64,000 bases of DNA from 2-02-FULL-55-14 sp964581115 (GTDB lineage: Bacteria; Bacteroidota; Ignavibacteria; UBA10030). Positions 47,381 to 57,485 of the stretch are shown in pieces. Under the pieces are notes generated by a model. It was not told the DNA's origin. It saw only the letters and a list, made by a program, of their open reading frames with translations, and made no database searches. Position numbers and translations under genes: made by a program. The DNA is taken from assembly GCA_964581115.1 (NCBI GenBank), contig CAZOMY010000011.1, positions 1-64,000 on the forward strand. The letters run 5' to 3'. Positions within the stretch are counted from its first letter, which is position 1. Every line of letters starts with the position of its first letter.

Positions 47381-49771
47381 ATGCGACCCTCCACGACACC
47401 TCTGGCAGCGATCGTCAGTCTGCTCTTGGTCAGTCTTGCCCAGAGCCAGCGACAGTTCCCAAGCGACACAGTGCCGCGGGAGCGGCTGACAACGATCGCA
47501 GAGATGTTCGGGATGCTCGATACCACGCTGCCGGCACTGCAGCCGGTCTTCGAAGCCTTTCATTCCGCTGACACGGCCCGCGCTTCACAACAGTTCCTGA
47601 AACATCTTCGTCACCGCACCGAACCCCGGTACTTCTTCGACCCCGCATCCGTTCCCGCCCGCGCCCGGCAGTATGCCGAAAGATATCCCGATGACGCCTC
47701 CTTTCTGAAAAACAAGGCGGAATCGTTTCAGAGCACGTACGGCGCCGACGTCGATTGGCGGGTGCCGGGAAAGGACCGTCTCGGACGCCCGCACACGCCA
47801 AACACCGTCCGCTCGCTTGCGCGCCATCTCTATGCCGAGAACTTCGCCATCCTTTTTTATCTGTCGGGCGACTCGAATGCGGTCCGGTTCCAAATGGATC
47901 ACCTGAGGGACTTCGTGGACGACTACGAGGCCGGAAGGACGGAGACCGGAGGAAACGATGTCTTTGAGCGGTTCTACGCGGGCCACCGGATCCGGAACCT
48001 CATGATGTTCCACCAGTTGATGCTGGCGTCCGACGCGATGTCGGCGGAAGAGCATCTCTATCTGGTCCGCACGTTCCTGCTGCACGGCGCGAGGGTCATT
48101 GACGGATGCCGCAAGTTCAATTGGGGGAACCACCAGCTTGTGGGGCTGTGTGCGTTGTTCGAGATGACCCTGATGTATCCCGAGTTTCCCGTGATGCGCG
48201 AATGGAATCGGCACGCGACAGCGCTGATGCTCGAGCACTTGGAGAAAGAAGTGAAATCGGATGGCTTCCAGTTCGAGCGCGCGTCGCATTACTTCAAGCT
48301 TGACATCCTCAACTACTTCCGTGCGTTCCGTTTGGCAGAGCTCAACGGCGTGGAGATCCCCGCGTGGGCGACCGGGCGGTTCCGCCGCATGTTCCACGCC
48401 GTTCTGGCCGTTCTGCAGCCCGACGGGTCGATGCCGCCGTTGCAGGACGCGCAGGATACCTACATCGGCAATCAGAACCTTGAAGAAGCCCGCGAGCGGC
48501 TCCGATCGTCGGAGACCGCCAATTCGGCTGAGTTGGTCGATCCGGCCGAAGGGCCCTTCATGGCCCTTGGCGCATACCTGTTTCGCGACCCCGCGTTGAA
48601 GGCCTTCGGTTCTCGCGACCTGCATGCAGCGTTCTTCTGGTTCCTGCCCGAGGACGCGCCCGAAGTGTATCGTTCATTGTCAACCGAAGCACCGACGTTC
48701 ACATCGGTGGCTCTGCGGGAGACGGGCTATTACGTCATGCGCAGCGGCTGGGACGCGAATGCGTCGTACCTGATCGTCGACGGCGGACGGGCGGTCGAGA
48801 AGCCGGACCACACGCATGGCGGCGTCCTGGGGCTCATCGCGTACGCCGACGGAGTATCGGTCCTTCCGAACTACCGCGTGCAGTACTCCAGCCCGTCCTA
48901 CCCTTTCCTCAAGAACTCGTGGGCCAAGAACGTTGCGCTTGTCGACAGCATCGTACAGGGCCGCGGCTGGATCCCAAATGCGGCGCGAACGGGGTTCGGC
49001 AGATGGTCGTGGCTCCCGACGCCGACCGTCACGCAATGGATGAACGGCGTCGAGGTGGATGTCTTTGCAGCGATGCACGACGGGTTCGACACGATCGGCG
49101 TCCAATACCGCCGGCATATCGTCTTCCTCAAGCCGTACGGCTGGGTGGTCGAAGACCGGTTCACCGGCTCCCGCGTTGCGCGACGGGCGCAACAGGTCTG
49201 GCAAGGCACGTTCACGCAGGCGCATGCCGGGCATCTCCGGTCGAAGCATCTGGACATCTATCAGGCCTCGGCGCGAGGATTGACGGTGCTGGCTGGCGGG
49301 GGAGAGGGGACGGACGCGCGCGTATTCCAGTCGCGTACGGCAAAGGAATATCGATTCGTCACGGCGCTGATCCCTGCCGTCAAAGGCTCGCCTCGTCCGG
49401 TCGCGGTCTCCGGCCAGACCTCCGCGGGTGTCCGCATTGTACGATCGGATACGATGGATATCGTTGCGTTTGACGGAGCGGGAACCATGCAGGCCGACGG
49501 ATTTTCCTTCGGCGGGGAGGCGGTCGTTCTACGGTCGGTGAAGCGGCAACCCGTCATGGCGGCGCTTTCAAAGGTTCATCGGTTCCAGTGGGGGTCACTC
49601 CGATTCATGTGCGATGAGTCCGTTTCGGTCGAACTTCGACGCGACAACGATGGCCGGTGGTTCGGTACCGTCGCCGGAGACCGACCGGTCACGTTGACGT
49701 TCACCCGCGCGGGGGGCCGCTCCACGGTCGTCCGCACCGATCCCGATCAATCATTCTCCGTAAGGTGGTGA
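47381..49771 (+). CDS. Heparinase II/III-fold polysaccharide lyase
   Basis: 796 residues with a signal peptide (MRPSTTPLAAIVSLLLVSLAQS). The alpha/alpha-toroid half contains the Asn-His pair in NWGNHQLVG and DGFQFERASHYF, the tyrosine region. The beta-sandwich half has DHTHGGVLGLIAYADG. These are the catalytic Asn/His, Tyr and His sites of the PL15/PL17/PL12/PL21/PL39 group. The context favours an alginate- or related uronan-specific enzyme acting in the periplasm or at the surface; the exact PL family is not settled. It follows the GntR gene by 33 bases and the TonB receptor starts 1 base after its stop. Confidence 0.8.
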   Translation: MRPSTTPLAAIVSLLLVSLAQSQRQFPSDTVPRERLTTIAEMFGMLDTTLPALQPVFEAFHSADTARASQQFLKHLRHRTEPRYFFDPASVPARARQYAERYPDDASFLKNKAESFQSTYGADVDWRVPGKDRLGRPHTPNTVRSLARHLYAENFAILFYLSGDSNAVRFQMDHLRDFVDDYEAGRTETGGNDVFERFYAGHRIRNLMMFHQLMLASDAMSAEEHLYLVRTFLLHGARVIDGCRKFNWGNHQLVGLCALFEMTLMYPEFPVMREWNRHATALMLEHLEKEVKSDGFQFERASHYFKLDILNYFRAFRLAELNGVEIPAWATGRFRRMFHAVLAVLQPDGSMPPLQDAQDTYIGNQNLEEARERLRSSETANSAELVDPAEGPFMALGAYLFRDPALKAFGSRDLHAAFFWFLPEDAPEVYRSLSTEAPTFTSVALRETGYYVMRSGWDANASYLIVDGGRAVEKPDHTHGGVLGLIAYADGVSVLPNYRVQYSSPSYPFLKNSWAKNVALVDSIVQGRGWIPNAARTGFGRWSWLPTPTVTQWMNGVEVDVFAAMHDGFDTIGVQYRRHIVFLKPYGWVVEDRFTGSRVARRAQQVWQGTFTQAHAGHLRSKHLDIYQASARGLTVLAGGGEGTDARVFQSRTAKEYRFVTALIPAVKGSPRPVAVSGQTSAGVRIVRSDTMDIVAFDGAGTMQADGFSFGGEAVVLRSVKRQPVMAALSKVHRFQWGSLRFMCDESVSVELRRDNDGRWFGTVAGDRPVTLTFTRAGGRSTVVRTDPDQSFSVRW

Positions 49772-49772
49772 C

Positions 49773-52628
49773 ATGAAGATCACGGTCCATCGGTTGTTGG
49801 CGGCCATCGCGTTGTTCGGCGGGCCGATCCTGGCGCAAGAGGGTGGCAAGATCTCGGGCCATGTGCGCGACAAGGCGACCAAGGAGCCGCTGATCGGCGC
49901 GAATGTCGTCGTCAAGGGCACGCGCTTGGGAGCGGCGACGAACCAGGACGGCGAATACTTCATCCTGAACGTGCCGCCAGGATCGCACGAGCTATCGGCG
50001 AGTTACCTGGGCTACCAGACAACGACGCAACGAGGCGTCATTGTCAACATCAATCGTACCACGACAGCGGACTTCTCACTGAGCGAGACCGCAGTCGAGG
50101 CCGACGAAATGGTGGTCATGGCTCAGCGACCGGAGGTGGAAAAGGAGAAGACCTCGACCAGCGACATCGTCCGGTCGGAGGAGGTGTTGGCGGTTCCGGG
50201 CATTCGGGACCTGACGAGCGTCTTGTCGCTGTCCAGCGATGTGAGCGAGAGCCATTTCCGAGGCGGACGCGAGGGCGAGGAGCTCTACAATCTGCAGGGA
50301 ATGGGCATCGTGAATCCGCTTTCGAATGCCACATCGTTCGCCCCGATCGTGAGCGCCCTCGAGGAAGTGGAGATCATCACCAGCGGCTTCAGTGCGCAGT
50401 ATGGCAACGCGCAATCGGGGGTTGTGAACATCTCGATGAAAGAGGGACGGAGCGACAAGTGGACGGCCCGAGCCGAAGCGCGCATGCGGGCGCCCGGCCG
50501 GAAGCACTTTGGCCCGAGCGTGTGGGACCCCTCGGCCAATCCGTATCTGGCGATCCTCAACTCGCCCATCATCTGGAGCTCGGTCGACTCGAACAGCACG
50601 AATCAGAACAGCAAGTACTACAATTCGATCGGCAATGGATTCGACAGCCGGTACGGCAGCGACAGCACGACCCTCGGACAGATCGCCTACCTCTACTGGG
50701 CGAAGCAAAGCAAGCGGGACATGGGCGAGAGCTACGACAATCTCGTCGACTACTCGCTCGACGCCACGATGGGAGGTCCCTTGTCGGACAATAGCCGGGC
50801 GTTCCTGGCCTTTCACAGCGAAAACACCTGGCCGATGTTGCCGACGCCGGAACCGGAGACCAAGAAGCAGTTCATGGGTAACCTCGTCCACGACCTGGGC
50901 GACGGCATGACGATCAGGCTGAGCGGGGCCTATACGAATGAGCGCGAGTTTGTCTTCCGTTCGACGTCGACGACCGGGTTTTACGCGTGGATCTGGGACC
51001 GGACGCTGGGAACGACTCGCGGGGTGACGGACAACTACCAAGTCGGAGCGCGGTTCACGTACGCGCAGAGCGCGGCGACCTTCTACGAGGTGAAGCTGAA
51101 TACGCTGAGGACGAATTTTTTGGGCGGAACACCGGTCATGTCACCCGAGATCTACTACGGCGATTGGAGCAAGACCTGGTCGATCCCGTACAGCAGCACG
51201 CCCGACAACTTCAGCTACGCCAACATCGATGACGACTTCCGGGATGAGCGTTCGCGCACGATCTCGTTCGACGCCTCGATGACGAGCCAGGTGACGAATG
51301 CCCATATGCTTCTGGCCGGCATGCAGGCGAACTGGTATGCCCTTGACGTTAACAACACGCTTTCGCTGAAGTCATCAAACGGTCAGCGGTTCGAGCGATA
51401 CGCGGCAAAGCCGATGGAATTCGCCGTGTATGTGCAGGACAAGATGGAGTTCGAAGGCATGATCGCGAACATCGGTCTGCGGTTCGACTACTACAACCAG
51501 AAGATCTTCTCTTACACGAATCAGTACAACCCGTATCGGTTCGTTGATACAAACGGCGTGGAGGTCGACGACAAATCGCTGGCCGACAAAGAGCCGGCTC
51601 CGGCGCTGGCACGACTCCAGCCGCGTCTCGGCATCTCGTTCCCGGTGTCGGAGACGATGGTCTTCCACGTCAACTATGGGTCATTCGTCCAACGGCCGCC
51701 GTTCAGCCAGACGGTCTTCTCGCAGGAGCCGAACCGGGGGTTCAAGGACATGATCCTCGGCAATCCGCGTCTGCAGCCACAGGTGACGAACAGCTATGAC
51801 ATTGGCTTGACGCAGGGTTTGGGGGGCGGGTTCCGGATTGACGTCAGCGGCTACTACAAGGATGTGCGCAATCTCATTCAGCAGGCGTTCTACTATGACG
51901 GCCAAGGTTTCGGCTACTCGACGTTCGTCAACCGCGACTACGCCGATATCCGTGGCTTTCGCGTGAGCTTTGCCCGCCGTCAAGGCATGCTGACGGGCAC
52001 AATCAATTACACGTACGGCGTGGCCACAGGCAAGAATGCTACACCGTTCAATGAATCGCCAAAATTCTACAAGGACGGGACGGCGGAACTGCCGACCGCC
52101 AAGGATGTCCTGCTTGACTTCGACCGCACGCACAACGTCGTGGGAAGCTTTGTCATGAGTTTTGACCGCGACGACCTGTGGTGGGAGCCGTCTGTCCTCG
52201 ACGGTACGCCGTTCACGGGCATCACCCTTTCGGCAACGGCTTTCTACCGGAGCGGCCGTCCCTACACCTACGACATGACAGGGGGCGGCGCGTTGTTCAA
52301 CAAGCGCTCACCGGACGAAGCGAACATGAATATGAAGATCACGAAAGAGTTCGAGCGGTTCGGTGGAGTTCGGGCCTCGGTGTTCCTCGAGATCTTCAAC
52401 GTCTTCAACAGCATGATCTACAACTACAATGCCATTTTCCGAAAGACGCGAAACACGGCGACAGGCACATTCGAGGAGAATCGCAACCTCGACCTCTACG
52501 AAACAGACCGGGCAGCCATGACCTACTACGAGGACCCGAACCATCCCGGCTTTCTGGTGGACCAGACGTTCCTGCTCTACAGTAACTCGCCCCGCAGCTT
52601 CCAGTTCGGCATCGTTCTCAACTTCTGA
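49773..52628 (+). CDS. TonB-dependent receptor with CarboxypepD_reg-like domain
   Basis: 951 residues. Signal peptide (ITVHRLLAAIALFGGPILAQ), carboxypeptidase-regulatory-like Ig domain about 25-105 (GHVRDKATKEPLIGANVVVKGTRLGAATNQDGEY), plug domain about 130-225 (SHFRGGREGEELYNLQGMGI, GFSAQYGNAQSGVVNI) and a 22-strand barrel ending in FGIVLNF with a terminal aromatic. It imports oligosaccharide energised by TonB. It is SusC-like in architecture, but no SusD gene follows. One base separates its start from the lyase stop, so it belongs to the same transcript. Confidence 0.92.
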   Translation: MKITVHRLLAAIALFGGPILAQEGGKISGHVRDKATKEPLIGANVVVKGTRLGAATNQDGEYFILNVPPGSHELSASYLGYQTTTQRGVIVNINRTTTADFSLSETAVEADEMVVMAQRPEVEKEKTSTSDIVRSEEVLAVPGIRDLTSVLSLSSDVSESHFRGGREGEELYNLQGMGIVNPLSNATSFAPIVSALEEVEIITSGFSAQYGNAQSGVVNISMKEGRSDKWTARAEARMRAPGRKHFGPSVWDPSANPYLAILNSPIIWSSVDSNSTNQNSKYYNSIGNGFDSRYGSDSTTLGQIAYLYWAKQSKRDMGESYDNLVDYSLDATMGGPLSDNSRAFLAFHSENTWPMLPTPEPETKKQFMGNLVHDLGDGMTIRLSGAYTNEREFVFRSTSTTGFYAWIWDRTLGTTRGVTDNYQVGARFTYAQSAATFYEVKLNTLRTNFLGGTPVMSPEIYYGDWSKTWSIPYSSTPDNFSYANIDDDFRDERSRTISFDASMTSQVTNAHMLLAGMQANWYALDVNNTLSLKSSNGQRFERYAAKPMEFAVYVQDKMEFEGMIANIGLRFDYYNQKIFSYTNQYNPYRFVDTNGVEVDDKSLADKEPAPALARLQPRLGISFPVSETMVFHVNYGSFVQRPPFSQTVFSQEPNRGFKDMILGNPRLQPQVTNSYDIGLTQGLGGGFRIDVSGYYKDVRNLIQQAFYYDGQGFGYSTFVNRDYADIRGFRVSFARRQGMLTGTINYTYGVATGKNATPFNESPKFYKDGTAELPTAKDVLLDFDRTHNVVGSFVMSFDRDDLWWEPSVLDGTPFTGITLSATAFYRSGRPYTYDMTGGGALFNKRSPDEANMNMKITKEFERFGGVRASVFLEIFNVFNSMIYNYNAIFRKTRNTATGTFEENRNLDLYETDRAAMTYYEDPNHPGFLVDQTFLLYSNSPRSFQFGIVLNF

Positions 52629-52643
52629 CGCGAGACAACCACC

Positions 52644-54824
52644 ATGAATCGCAGCACGATCCTCTTTCTGACGGTGCTCGTCGCCACGAGCGAAGCTCTC
52701 GCGCAGGGACGAAAACATGCCGTGCATCAGCGTGGCATGCTCCATCAGACCGTGTATAACACGGGCGAGCTTGGGCGGAGCTACGACCAGGGGACGGCGG
52801 GCATTACACCCGGACTTCCGTCATTCGAATGGCCCGCTCGGTCTGCCATCACCGTCGACTCGAAACCGTACACGGGTCAACACAACTCATTTGGAGGCGG
52901 CGTTCAGATCGCAGTGAGCCGTCGCGACACGACCCGGATGTATGCCTATTGCGGTGCGGTCTCCGGTTTGCCGGTGGCAGGCACGTACAGCTTTCCGCTC
53001 GACCTGGCGCGCACAGAGAACTACCCCTTGCGCCCGGACGGCAGCGTGAATCCATTGTACGATCCGAACGAGGCGGAAGAGATCATCGTCTCGAAATGGG
53101 CCACGCCGATGGGCTTGACCGTCACGAGAACAAGCCGGGCGTGGAGCCATCCGGATTACGACGACTTCATCATCTACGAGTACGAGTTCGAAAACACGGG
53201 CGATCATGACGGTCTGGCGGCGACCCCTGGCCGGACGGACACGCTCCGCGACGTCTACATCAGTTTCGCGTACGGACTCGCTCCCGGCAAGACAGGTCAT
53301 GAGCGCCAATTCAACCGCTGGAGTGGAGGCGACTTCCAGCAGGTCGACGTCTACGCACGCTGGGACCGTCGTCGATGGCTTAGTTACGCCTCCGACCGAT
53401 TTGGCAAGCCCGACCCGCAGTACTTTGCCGAGTGGGCCTCGACGGGCAAGAATGGAGGGGGTCTCCAGGCACCACAGGCGGTCGGCTTCGTTCAGCTCTA
53501 TTTCGACACGACGCACCTGTCGACCAAAGGCCAGACGGCGCTCATCATCGATGCCTCCGACACGGCGAACGTCTGGGATGCGAACGGCCATATCAAGCAG
53601 CCGTTCCTGAACCGGCTGGAGACGTCGCTTCTCTCCGAGGCAAAGTACCGGGTGAACATGGACATCGCGCTCGTGCGCAAGAACTCTCCCTACCGCTCGC
53701 TCGCGAATTTCGGTCCGGACTGGATCGGTCGGGGTTCGTTCAACGTGCGGCAGAGCTGGTACTTCGGCGTCGGGAAGATGATGATCTATGGTCCCTACCG
53801 GGTACTCCCGGGAGAAAAGTTGCGCTTTGCGTTAGCGGAAGTGGCGGGCTACGGTCCGGCACGCTATGAGGAAACGCAGGCGGGCGTAGTGGATGAGGGA
53901 GGAAGTTGCGGCCAGATCTGCGGCGAAAGTGCAACGACGCAGGCGTTCTTTCCGGTGTGGAACTACCGCGACACGATCGTTTACGGCCTCGATAACCGGA
54001 CGTTTGGGTCCAAGTATCTGTCGACCTATCCATTGCCGGAGTATGTGAACTCCAACGTCGTCACCGTGCGAGACGTCGCCGACCGGGCGATCGAGGCCTA
54101 CACGGGTCGTCCGCTCGTGGATTATGATTCGACGCAGTACTGGCCTGAGCAGGCTCCGGACCGGGGTGTGTACCACTTGCCGATCTCCGTACCGGCGCCG
54201 GTGGTTCGCATTGAGAACACCGATCGGGCGACGAACCGTATCCTGTGGGAGGATCATGCCGAAAGCTTCAACGCGTCGCGCCTCCAAGCGCCGTTCAGCC
54301 ACTACGAGCTCTACAAAGCCACACATCCGCTGGGGCCTTGGACGAAGCTTGACAGCATCGGTATAGCGGACCCTCGGTATTTCAACAACGGGACCTATGC
54401 TGTCATTGACCCCGGCACGCGCGTGGGCGAGGCGTACTACTACTCGGTCCTCTCCGTCGACGCTTCGGGCCGGAAGAGCGGGCGAACGAACATCTCACTG
54501 CACCAAACGCAGCTGGGCGGCACCGACAAATTGGAGACGGTGTATGCGGTTCCGAATCCGTTCATCGTCCAATCGGGCTTCTCGGGAGCCGGAGAGCCGC
54601 AGAACAAGGTGGGTTTCTACAATCTGCCGAAGCAGTGCACGATCCGGATCCTGTCGTACAGCGGCCAGCTTGTGGAGACGATCGTGCATGACAGCGGCGA
54701 CTACTCCGCCGAGTACTTCCAGGTAACACGCAACAACCAGCTCATCGCATCGGGCGTCTATTTCTTCGTCGTTGAAACGCCGGACGGCAAGCGGACCCAC
54801 GGCTCCTTCGTGATCATCAAGTAG
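52644..54824 (+). CDS. Secreted surface protein with Por-secretion-type C-terminal domain
   Basis: 726 residues with a signal peptide (MNRSTILFLTVLVATSEALA). No catalytic family was recognised in the body. A fibronectin-III-like region precedes the tail. The C-terminal about 90 residues (VYAVPNPF, then NLPKQCTIRILSYSGQLVETI, ASGVYFFVVETPDGKRTHGSFVIIK) follow the T9SS/FlgD-Ig-like sorting-domain pattern, ending in FVIIK. It stands where a SusD-type binding protein would be, 15 bases after the TonB receptor. A glycan-capture role is a hypothesis. The function is otherwise unknown. Confidence 0.75.
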   Translation: MNRSTILFLTVLVATSEALAQGRKHAVHQRGMLHQTVYNTGELGRSYDQGTAGITPGLPSFEWPARSAITVDSKPYTGQHNSFGGGVQIAVSRRDTTRMYAYCGAVSGLPVAGTYSFPLDLARTENYPLRPDGSVNPLYDPNEAEEIIVSKWATPMGLTVTRTSRAWSHPDYDDFIIYEYEFENTGDHDGLAATPGRTDTLRDVYISFAYGLAPGKTGHERQFNRWSGGDFQQVDVYARWDRRRWLSYASDRFGKPDPQYFAEWASTGKNGGGLQAPQAVGFVQLYFDTTHLSTKGQTALIIDASDTANVWDANGHIKQPFLNRLETSLLSEAKYRVNMDIALVRKNSPYRSLANFGPDWIGRGSFNVRQSWYFGVGKMMIYGPYRVLPGEKLRFALAEVAGYGPARYEETQAGVVDEGGSCGQICGESATTQAFFPVWNYRDTIVYGLDNRTFGSKYLSTYPLPEYVNSNVVTVRDVADRAIEAYTGRPLVDYDSTQYWPEQAPDRGVYHLPISVPAPVVRIENTDRATNRILWEDHAESFNASRLQAPFSHYELYKATHPLGPWTKLDSIGIADPRYFNNGTYAVIDPGTRVGEAYYYSVLSVDASGRKSGRTNISLHQTQLGGTDKLETVYAVPNPFIVQSGFSGAGEPQNKVGFYNLPKQCTIRILSYSGQLVETIVHDSGDYSAEYFQVTRNNQLIASGVYFFVVETPDGKRTHGSFVIIK

Positions 54825-54833
54825 GCCACCGCC

Positions 54834-55874
54834 ATGAAAATGACCATTGCTTCCATTGTTGCCGGTCTGATCCTTCTGTGCGCTCCGGCCGCCGTCGCCC
54901 AGAAAGTGGGGACGAGTTCGCTGCAGTTTCTCAAGGTCATGCCCGATGCCCGCGGTACGGCGATGGGTGACGCACTGGCGTCCGTCGCATCGGGCGCGAA
55001 TGCGGTGTTCTGGAATCCTGCCGGCATTGCGCATGCCGAGGCCATCGAGGTCACCGGCACGACCACCAAGTGGTTGTTCGACGCCCGACAGCATGCCGTC
55101 GCCGCCGCGATCCCCCTCGACAATTGGGGAACGGTCGCCGTCCAATTCCAGTACGTCGACTACGGAACGATGCTGGTGACGCGTGCGGACCGGCTGGAAT
55201 TCGTCGGCACGGGCTCGAACGTTCGGTACAATCCCGGCCTGACAGGCGAAACGTTCGATCCCGCCACACTGCTCATCGGCGTGACGTATGCAAAGAAGAT
55301 GACGGACAAATTCTCGACGGGTGTGACGGTCAAGCTTATCAATGAATCGCTTTGGAGCAGCTCCACCTGGACCTATACCACGATCAGCGGAGGCATGGAG
55401 ACGGTCAACACCTACGCACGGCTCGTCTTGTTCGACTTCGGATTGCAGTACAACACCGGGTACCGCACGGTCAAAGTGAGCGCATCCGTCCAGAATTTCG
55501 GAGCACAGGTGAAGTTTGCAAAGGAGGGATTCCCCGCACCGCTGGCTTTCCGCATCGGAACGGCGGCGGACATTGTCGGCGCGAATGCCCTGCTGGCGGA
55601 GTCCGAGGACAATCGCATCACACTGGCCTACGACCTCTTCCAGCCGAACGACTACAAACAGCAGATGCACCTGGGAATGGAGTACGGGTTCTCCGATGCG
55701 ATCTTCCTCAGGGCAGGTTATAAGTTCTACTATGACAATGACGGCCTGACTGCAGGCGCCGGTGTCCGTCAAACGGTCGCGGGATTCCCACTGTCGCTGG
55801 ACTACAGCTACGGCTCGATGGGCGAATACCTGCCGGCCGTGCACCGCATCGGCTTAGGAGTACAATTGCCATGA
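54834..55874 (+). CDS. PorV/PorQ-family outer-membrane protein
   Basis: 346 residues. Signal peptide (MKMTIASIVAGLILLCAPAAVA), then AQKVGTSSLQFLKVMPDARGTAMGDALASVASGANAVFWNPAG, the defining N-terminal motif of the family. A barrel of amphipathic strands follows. It overlaps the next gene by 4 bases. In T9SS-bearing bacteria PorV partners cargo proteins bearing CTDs, so its place right after a CTD-tailed protein suggests export or anchoring of that protein. Confidence 0.87.
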   Translation: MKMTIASIVAGLILLCAPAAVAQKVGTSSLQFLKVMPDARGTAMGDALASVASGANAVFWNPAGIAHAEAIEVTGTTTKWLFDARQHAVAAAIPLDNWGTVAVQFQYVDYGTMLVTRADRLEFVGTGSNVRYNPGLTGETFDPATLLIGVTYAKKMTDKFSTGVTVKLINESLWSSSTWTYTTISGGMETVNTYARLVLFDFGLQYNTGYRTVKVSASVQNFGAQVKFAKEGFPAPLAFRIGTAADIVGANALLAESEDNRITLAYDLFQPNDYKQQMHLGMEYGFSDAIFLRAGYKFYYDNDGLTAGAGVRQTVAGFPLSLDYSYGSMGEYLPAVHRIGLGVQLP

Positions 55875-57412
55875 ATCGACGACAGCGATGGGGTACCGCC
55901 AAGGTGGTCTTCTCGAAGACGATCCGCGCAATGCTCGCGACGATCACAATGCTTGGAACGCCGGCGCTGATGTTGTCGCAGGGCGCGGGAGCTCCGCTGA
56001 CATTGCAGGGACTGGACCAATCGACGCTGGGCGATGTCCGCGGCCGCGGCATGGGTGGAGCCGTTCTGGCTTCGACACAGTCGGCGAATGCCGTCTTCAC
56101 GAATCCTGCGCTCCTAACCCGGATCGACCGCCTCGAAGTACGCATGGCCGGAACGGGCGTCGCCACGATCCAGCGGCAATCGCAGGAATGGACCCCCAAC
56201 CGTCTCTACGCGGGCTTCAGCATTCTCATGGAGGACAAGTGGGAGGGCATCAAGGACCCGCTTGTGCGGCAGATACTGACCAATCCGATCACCTCCCTGC
56301 CGGAAACCACGTGGGTTCCGCCGGCAAGTCCGTACGAGCGACTGCAGAAGCCGTATGACGACCTCGGTCCCAATTGGTCACGCACCTTCACCAAGGGTGC
56401 TCCGCTGACGTTCGCCGCGGCCATGCCGTTCGAGCTCATGGAGATGACGTTCGTGGCGGGGATCGGCGCCGGGGAAGCATACGATCTGACGCACTACTTC
56501 CAGAACAACAATGTTCTCGACCCGATGATCGGGTCATTCCGGCCGTCGCCGATCCCGATGGTGGCCACCGGCGACACAGCGTATGTCCAATGGTATCAGC
56601 ACACGCGCAAGCGGCTCGGGTCGGTATCGACCATGAACCCTGCGCTGGCGCTCAAGCACGGATCGCTCAGTGTCGGCGTGACGGCGACCATCCTGTTCGG
56701 TTCGTCGGACGACTACGAATTCCGGCTCGACCGGGGCGTGCTGAACTTCATCAACAATGCTTTCAAGGTCGACCCGGTGCGGTACGCGGTGACGCACCTC
56801 GGCACGTCAAACTACTCCGGCGCCAGCGCGACGCTCGGCCTGCTCTGGGAAAACCCGCGCTACGCCCTGGGCCTCACCGCGGCGCTGCCGCTCACGATCA
56901 CCCGCTCATTTGAACGGACGGTGACGATCGACACATCGTTGGCGGTCACGAGCCGCAAGGAGTCGGGTGAGGAGTCGCTGAAACTGCCGCTGCGGGTGGG
57001 GGGCGGCGTGATCTTGACCCCGACGGACCGCTGGACGGTGAGCTTCGACTATGTCATGACTGGCTTCGCGCGCTCCGAGCAGACCAGGGCGGATGGTACG
57101 ACGACCTCATCGTGGGTGGGTTCGGCAAATTACCGGATGGGCGTGGAATACCTGGCATGGGACCTCCTGTCCATCCGCGCCGGGTACCGACAAGACACGC
57201 AGCCGTTCGCCATGGTCGGGTCGGCCATCCTCGACGAGCCTGTGAGGTCATCGGTGACGACGTTCGGCTTGGGAACGCAGCTCTTGGGATTCCTGGTCGA
57301 CGCGGCCTACGAGTACACGGCGCTGAAGTACCAGGACATGTGGCAATCGAATGTGAATTACAACCTGACGGAGCACCATCGGTTCTTGGTGGAGGTGGGG
57401 TATCGGTTCTGA
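55871..57412 (+). CDS. FadL/OmpP1-like outer-membrane barrel protein
   Basis: 513 residues. After an N-terminal segment with MLATITMLGTPALMLSQG the protein has GRGMGGAVLASTQSANAVFTNPALL, the FadL/PorV-like start. Alternating strands follow to a C-terminal GYRF with terminal aromatic, typical of BAM substrates. FadL-like barrels pass hydrophobic or oligomeric ligands. Its start overlaps the PorV-like stop. An oligosaccharide-channel role here is inferred from context. Confidence 0.75.
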   Translation: MNRRQRWGTAKVVFSKTIRAMLATITMLGTPALMLSQGAGAPLTLQGLDQSTLGDVRGRGMGGAVLASTQSANAVFTNPALLTRIDRLEVRMAGTGVATIQRQSQEWTPNRLYAGFSILMEDKWEGIKDPLVRQILTNPITSLPETTWVPPASPYERLQKPYDDLGPNWSRTFTKGAPLTFAAAMPFELMEMTFVAGIGAGEAYDLTHYFQNNNVLDPMIGSFRPSPIPMVATGDTAYVQWYQHTRKRLGSVSTMNPALALKHGSLSVGVTATILFGSSDDYEFRLDRGVLNFINNAFKVDPVRYAVTHLGTSNYSGASATLGLLWENPRYALGLTAALPLTITRSFERTVTIDTSLAVTSRKESGEESLKLPLRVGGGVILTPTDRWTVSFDYVMTGFARSEQTRADGTTTSSWVGSANYRMGVEYLAWDLLSIRAGYRQDTQPFAMVGSAILDEPVRSSVTTFGLGTQLLGFLVDAAYEYTALKYQDMWQSNVNYNLTEHHRFLVEVGYRF

Positions 57413-57421
57413 AGGGTTTCG

Positions 57422-57437
57422 CGCCGCGGACGCGGCG
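57422..57437. promoter_or_regulatory. GC-rich hairpin after FadL-like gene
   Basis: CGCCGC-GGAC-GCGGCG forms a six-pair stem with a tetraloop 10 bases after the stop, followed by a second short GCGG/CCGC hairpin. It has no U tract; possible weak termination or mRNA end protection. Confidence 0.35.
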
Positions 57438-57485
57438 GGTGCGGTGACCGCAGAGAGAATAGATTACGGCGACGAATTGGACCGG

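Noticed and set aside
54495..55844. 449-codon minus-strand frame opposite the CTD protein and PorV-like gene
   Set aside because: Spans two convincing plus-strand genes, with no recognisable features.
56296..56312. CCACGTGG near 56305 as a fourth parS
   Set aside because: Flanks (AAACCACGTGGGTT) do not match parS arms beyond the central bases; it lies in a coding region far from the cluster.
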